Positions 4,931 to 6,514 of a stretch of DNA of 6,514 nt are shown here, piece after piece; position 1 is the stretch's first letter; the number at the start of each line of letters is the position of its first letter. The notes beneath the pieces were generated by a model. That model was not told the DNA's origin, searched no databases, and was given only the letters and a program-made list of their open reading frames with translations. The DNA is from Candidatus Saccharimonadota bacterium (lineage in GTDB: Bacteria; Patescibacteriota; Saccharimonadia; UBA4664). Where the stretch lies: the NCBI GenBank assembly GCA_029237755.1, contig JAQZBT010000094.1:1-6514 (forward strand), in the 5' to 3' direction. Position numbers and translations under genes: made by a program.

Positions 4931-5341
4931 TTATGTTGCTCTTATGTACATCTCCCTCCTCCAGGCTCTGCCCTTACCATAGTTTAATGCACGAAAACTA
5001 GCTGTGAGCGAGTGACAATTGGGGCAGAGGATTCGAAGGTTCGCAAAAGTGTTGTTATCTGAGTTGCCGTCGATGTGGTCAACCTCTAGAGGCACCTTGC
5101 CAGTTACAGGGTTTCTCTGGTTCCAGCCGCATTGAGAGCAGGCTTCGTTGCTTCGTCGTATCAAATAGAGGCGAACTGGTGCGGACATAGTTTTTGTGAC
5201 TACTCCTACGGAACCGCTCACTTCACCGGCGAGCCACTTTGAGACGGCTCGCTGGTACCGGAGGATTTGTTGGCATCTATTTGAACAATAAGTTTGTTTT
5301 CGTCGAGCATTTCGATTACCGCAAACTATGCATTCCCTCAT
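4931..5341 (-). CDS. HNH endonuclease with N-terminal zinc finger
   Basis: This 136-residue protein has two parts. Residues 4-23 form a zinc finger (C4, C7, C19, C23) followed by a basic helix (QQILRYQRAVSKWLAGE). Residues 68-110 form the HNH nuclease core: C68-X2-C71, EVDHIDGN with D88 and H89, N101 in NLRIL, and C106-X2-C109 with H110. The tail LNYGKGRAWRR is basic. The layout is the one I associate with phage-type and free-standing, homing-like HNH nucleases that nick or cut DNA. All expected zinc ligands and the catalytic His are present, so it looks intact. The ATG at 5341 gives the start of the first zinc finger and coincides with the predicted transcript start. tRNA-Thr(TGT) lies 6 nt downstream. 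The role could be homing, defence or repair; the sequence does not decide. Confidence 0.85.
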   Translation of the reverse strand: MRECIVCGNRNARRKQTYCSNRCQQILRYQRAVSKWLAGEVSGSVGVVTKTMSAPVRLYLIRRSNEACSQCGWNQRNPVTGKVPLEVDHIDGNSDNNTFANLRILCPNCHSLTASFRALNYGKGRAWRREMYIRAT

Positions 5342-5347
5342 CTGTTA

Positions 5348-5376
5348 ATTATACCTGAAAGTGGCTTTGCTAACAA
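5348..5376 (-). promoter_or_regulatory. Promoter of the HNH gene, predicting a leaderless mRNA
   Basis: On the minus strand TTGTTA (5376-5371), a 17-nt spacer and a perfect TATAAT (5353-5348). Six nucleotides separate the -10 from the ATG, so normal initiation would fall on the A of the start codon (5341). The promoter fills the 50-nt gap after the TPR gene, and no terminator is seen there. Confidence 0.68.
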
Positions 5377-5391
5377 TATAATGGGGTTATT

Positions 5392-6021
5392 TCAAGCGGA
5401 CTGAGTGGCTCCCTCTGCGGCGATTTCTCGGATCCGTTTTTTGGTCGTCGCCGCATCATCCTTCCGCCCCGCTTCGTCATACGCATCGGCCAGCAATTGC
5501 AGGATGCGCTTGGACGGGTCGAGCTCGACGGCCTTCTCGAGCGCCGTGATCGATGCGTCGGCGTTGTGCAGCTTGTGGTGAGCCTTGCTCAGTCCGACGT
5601 AGCGCTGGGCCGAGGGCTCAAGCATGTTGGCTTTTTCGAAAGCGGCGGCGGATTTGATGTAGTTGCGATTGTCGTAGAACGCCAGCGCGAGGTTTTGGAG
5701 AGTGGCGCCGGAGGGCTTGAGACGTACGGCAATCTGGAAACACTCAATCGCATCGACCATGTTCTTCTGAGTCGAGTAGATGATGCCGAGGTGGCTGTAA
5801 GCGGTGACGTTCTTGTGGTCGAGCTTCAAGACGCCCAGGTAGGCCTTCTCGGCGGCCAGCCACTTCTTCTCGGCAAACAGGCGGTCGGCATACTCGGCCA
5901 TCTGGATGAGACGGGCGTTGGACTTGACCGGCAGGATGGCTCCGGGGGCACCGGCTTCTAGCGCGGCGAGTTGGCGGCGCAGGGTGAGGATGGCGAAACC
6001 AAGGACGATAAGCTCGATCAT
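5392..6021 (-). CDS. Membrane-anchored TPR-repeat protein
   Basis: The 209-residue protein begins with a short hydrophobic segment (IELIVLGFAILTL, 2-14), likely a membrane anchor or uncleaved signal. A short linker follows, then about five tetratricopeptide repeats covering roughly 39-204. Consensus TPR positions are visible as A-Y-L-L-D (59-68), YSHLGIIY (75-82), AIECFQIAVRLKPS (91-104), LQNLALAFYD (108-117), AAAFEKANMLEPS (125-137) and ALEKAVELDPS (160-170). TPR arrays bind proteins, so a scaffold or assembly role is likely, but no specific partner can be named. The ATG at 6021 lies 2 nt after the holB stop codon, with GGAG inside the holB 3' end as Shine-Dalgarno site, so the two genes are translationally close and belong to one operon. 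It ends 50 nt before the HNH gene, without a terminator. Confidence 0.85.
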   Translation of the reverse strand: MIELIVLGFAILTLRRQLAALEAGAPGAILPVKSNARLIQMAEYADRLFAEKKWLAAEKAYLGVLKLDHKNVTAYSHLGIIYSTQKNMVDAIECFQIAVRLKPSGATLQNLALAFYDNRNYIKSAAAFEKANMLEPSAQRYVGLSKAHHKLHNADASITALEKAVELDPSKRILQLLADAYDEAGRKDDAATTKKRIREIAAEGATQSA

Positions 6022-6023
6022 CG

Positions 6024-6514
6024 TTAGAGCTCCAACATTAAGCGCTCGAGGGCGACGCGCGGGGCGACTTTGGCGGCGAGTTGGCGACGGAAAAGCTCAA
6101 CGGCTTGGAGTGAGCGGGTAGTAGCGGGTACATCAGCCAGCAGGCGGGTATGCAAGAGCCGGGCCAGGCGATGAAGGTCGGCTTTGCTGTCGGTGAGGCG
6201 CTTGGCCTCGAGGAAGCGGGCAAACAGTGATTGTCCGGGTAGGGCTGCGGCCGTGTCAGCCAATGCGAGTCGGGATTCGGCGGCGGCTGGGTCGGTTGCC
6301 ATCATGACCGCGTCCCCGGGGATCCCTAGAGCGGCAGCGGCGAGGGGTGTGGCGTCCGAGGGCTTCAGGCCGTGCTGCTTGCTCAAGAGATCCACCAGGT
6401 CCGATTCAGCGACCCGAGGGAAATAGATGGCTTTGCAGCGCGAGCGGACGGTGGGCAGCAGGGTTTCGACCTGGTCGGTGACTAGAATAAAGAGTGTGTC
6501 GGGCGGTGGCTCTT
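6024..6514 (-). CDS. holB: DNA polymerase III delta' subunit, C-terminal part (5' end outside window)
   Basis: About 163 codons are visible, with no stop up to the right edge. The visible part begins with EPPPDTLFILVTDQ, the sensor 1 region of clamp-loader ATPases (the D of the E-E-P-P context lies just at the edge). LLPTVRSRC follows, the SRC motif shared by delta' and gamma/tau. The remaining 130 or so residues form the Ala/Leu-rich helical part expected of the delta' C-terminal collar. The product would belong to the clamp loader that places the sliding clamp on primed DNA. A DnaX (tau/gamma) assignment is less likely because the region after SRC is short and ends without the extra C-terminal domains. 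The TPR gene follows directly. Confidence 0.82.
   Translation of the reverse strand, partial: EPPPDTLFILVTDQVETLLPTVRSRCKAIYFPRVAESDLVDLLSKQHGLKPSDATPLAAAALGIPGDAVMMATDPAAAESRLALADTAAALPGQSLFARFLEAKRLTDSKADLHRLARLLHTRLLADVPATTRSLQAVELFRRQLAAKVAPRVALERLMLEL

Noticed and set aside
5497..5961. Plus-strand frame of 154 codons
   Set aside because: It is antisense to the TPR gene, whose repeats are clear in the opposite frame.

Overview
The window looks like a stretch of a small, fairly GC-rich bacterial chromosome. TGA is used as an ordinary stop (FemAB-type ligase region, TPR protein, YecE-like protein, leader peptide), and the only Trp tRNA seen has a CCA anticodon. All four tRNAs encode their 3' CCA, several genes lack a Shine-Dalgarno site, and promoters of the sigma-70 type can be read before most transcription units. 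My best guess is a Patescibacteria/CPR-type organism, perhaps Saccharibacteria. This rests only on general gene content and style and is uncertain. No phage, IS element or CRISPR array is visible.

Layout: almost everything is on the minus strand, so it is read from right to left. (1) 6514-5392 holds the 3' part of holB (DNA polymerase III delta' subunit), followed 2 nt later by a membrane-anchored TPR protein. (2) 5376-4690 holds a double-zinc-finger HNH nuclease with a promoter that predicts a leaderless mRNA, then tRNA-Thr(TGT) 6 nt after its stop, then tRNA-Tyr(GTA) with its own promoter and terminator. (3) 3944-4702 is the only plus-strand gene, a DUF72/YecE-like protein. Its last codons overlap the tRNA-Tyr terminator and the tRNA-Tyr 3' end in antisense. 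(4) 3854-3499 holds tRNA-Thr(GGT), then rpmG (ribosomal protein L33), with no ordinary start codon after the tRNA, and a strong terminator. (5) 3477-893 holds an avtA (alanine-valine transaminase) unit headed by what looks like a ribosome-mediated attenuator (17-residue leader peptide rich in Leu and Ala, mutually exclusive hairpins, terminator). A FemA/FemB-type peptidoglycan bridge ligase and a terminator follow. (6) 869-709 is tRNA-Trp with promoter and terminator. (7) 548-1 holds a promoter and the start of an unrecognised membrane-anchored or secreted protein with three CX3C motifs. It starts with GTG and runs off the left edge.

Two themes link the genes. First, the minus-strand order tRNA-Thr(TGT), tRNA-Tyr, tRNA-Thr(GGT), rpmG, tRNA-Trp matches the ancestral bacterial string thrU-tyrU-glyT-thrT-tuf-rpmG-trpT-secE, with glyT, tuf and secE missing and other genes inserted. 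Second, AvtA exchanges amino groups between alanine, valine and their keto acids, while FemAB ligases use aminoacyl-tRNA to add Ala, Gly or Ser to peptidoglycan stems. A leader peptide that would sense Ala- or Leu-tRNA would tie the supply of amino acids to cell-wall bridge synthesis. The attenuator is the most interesting element of the window.
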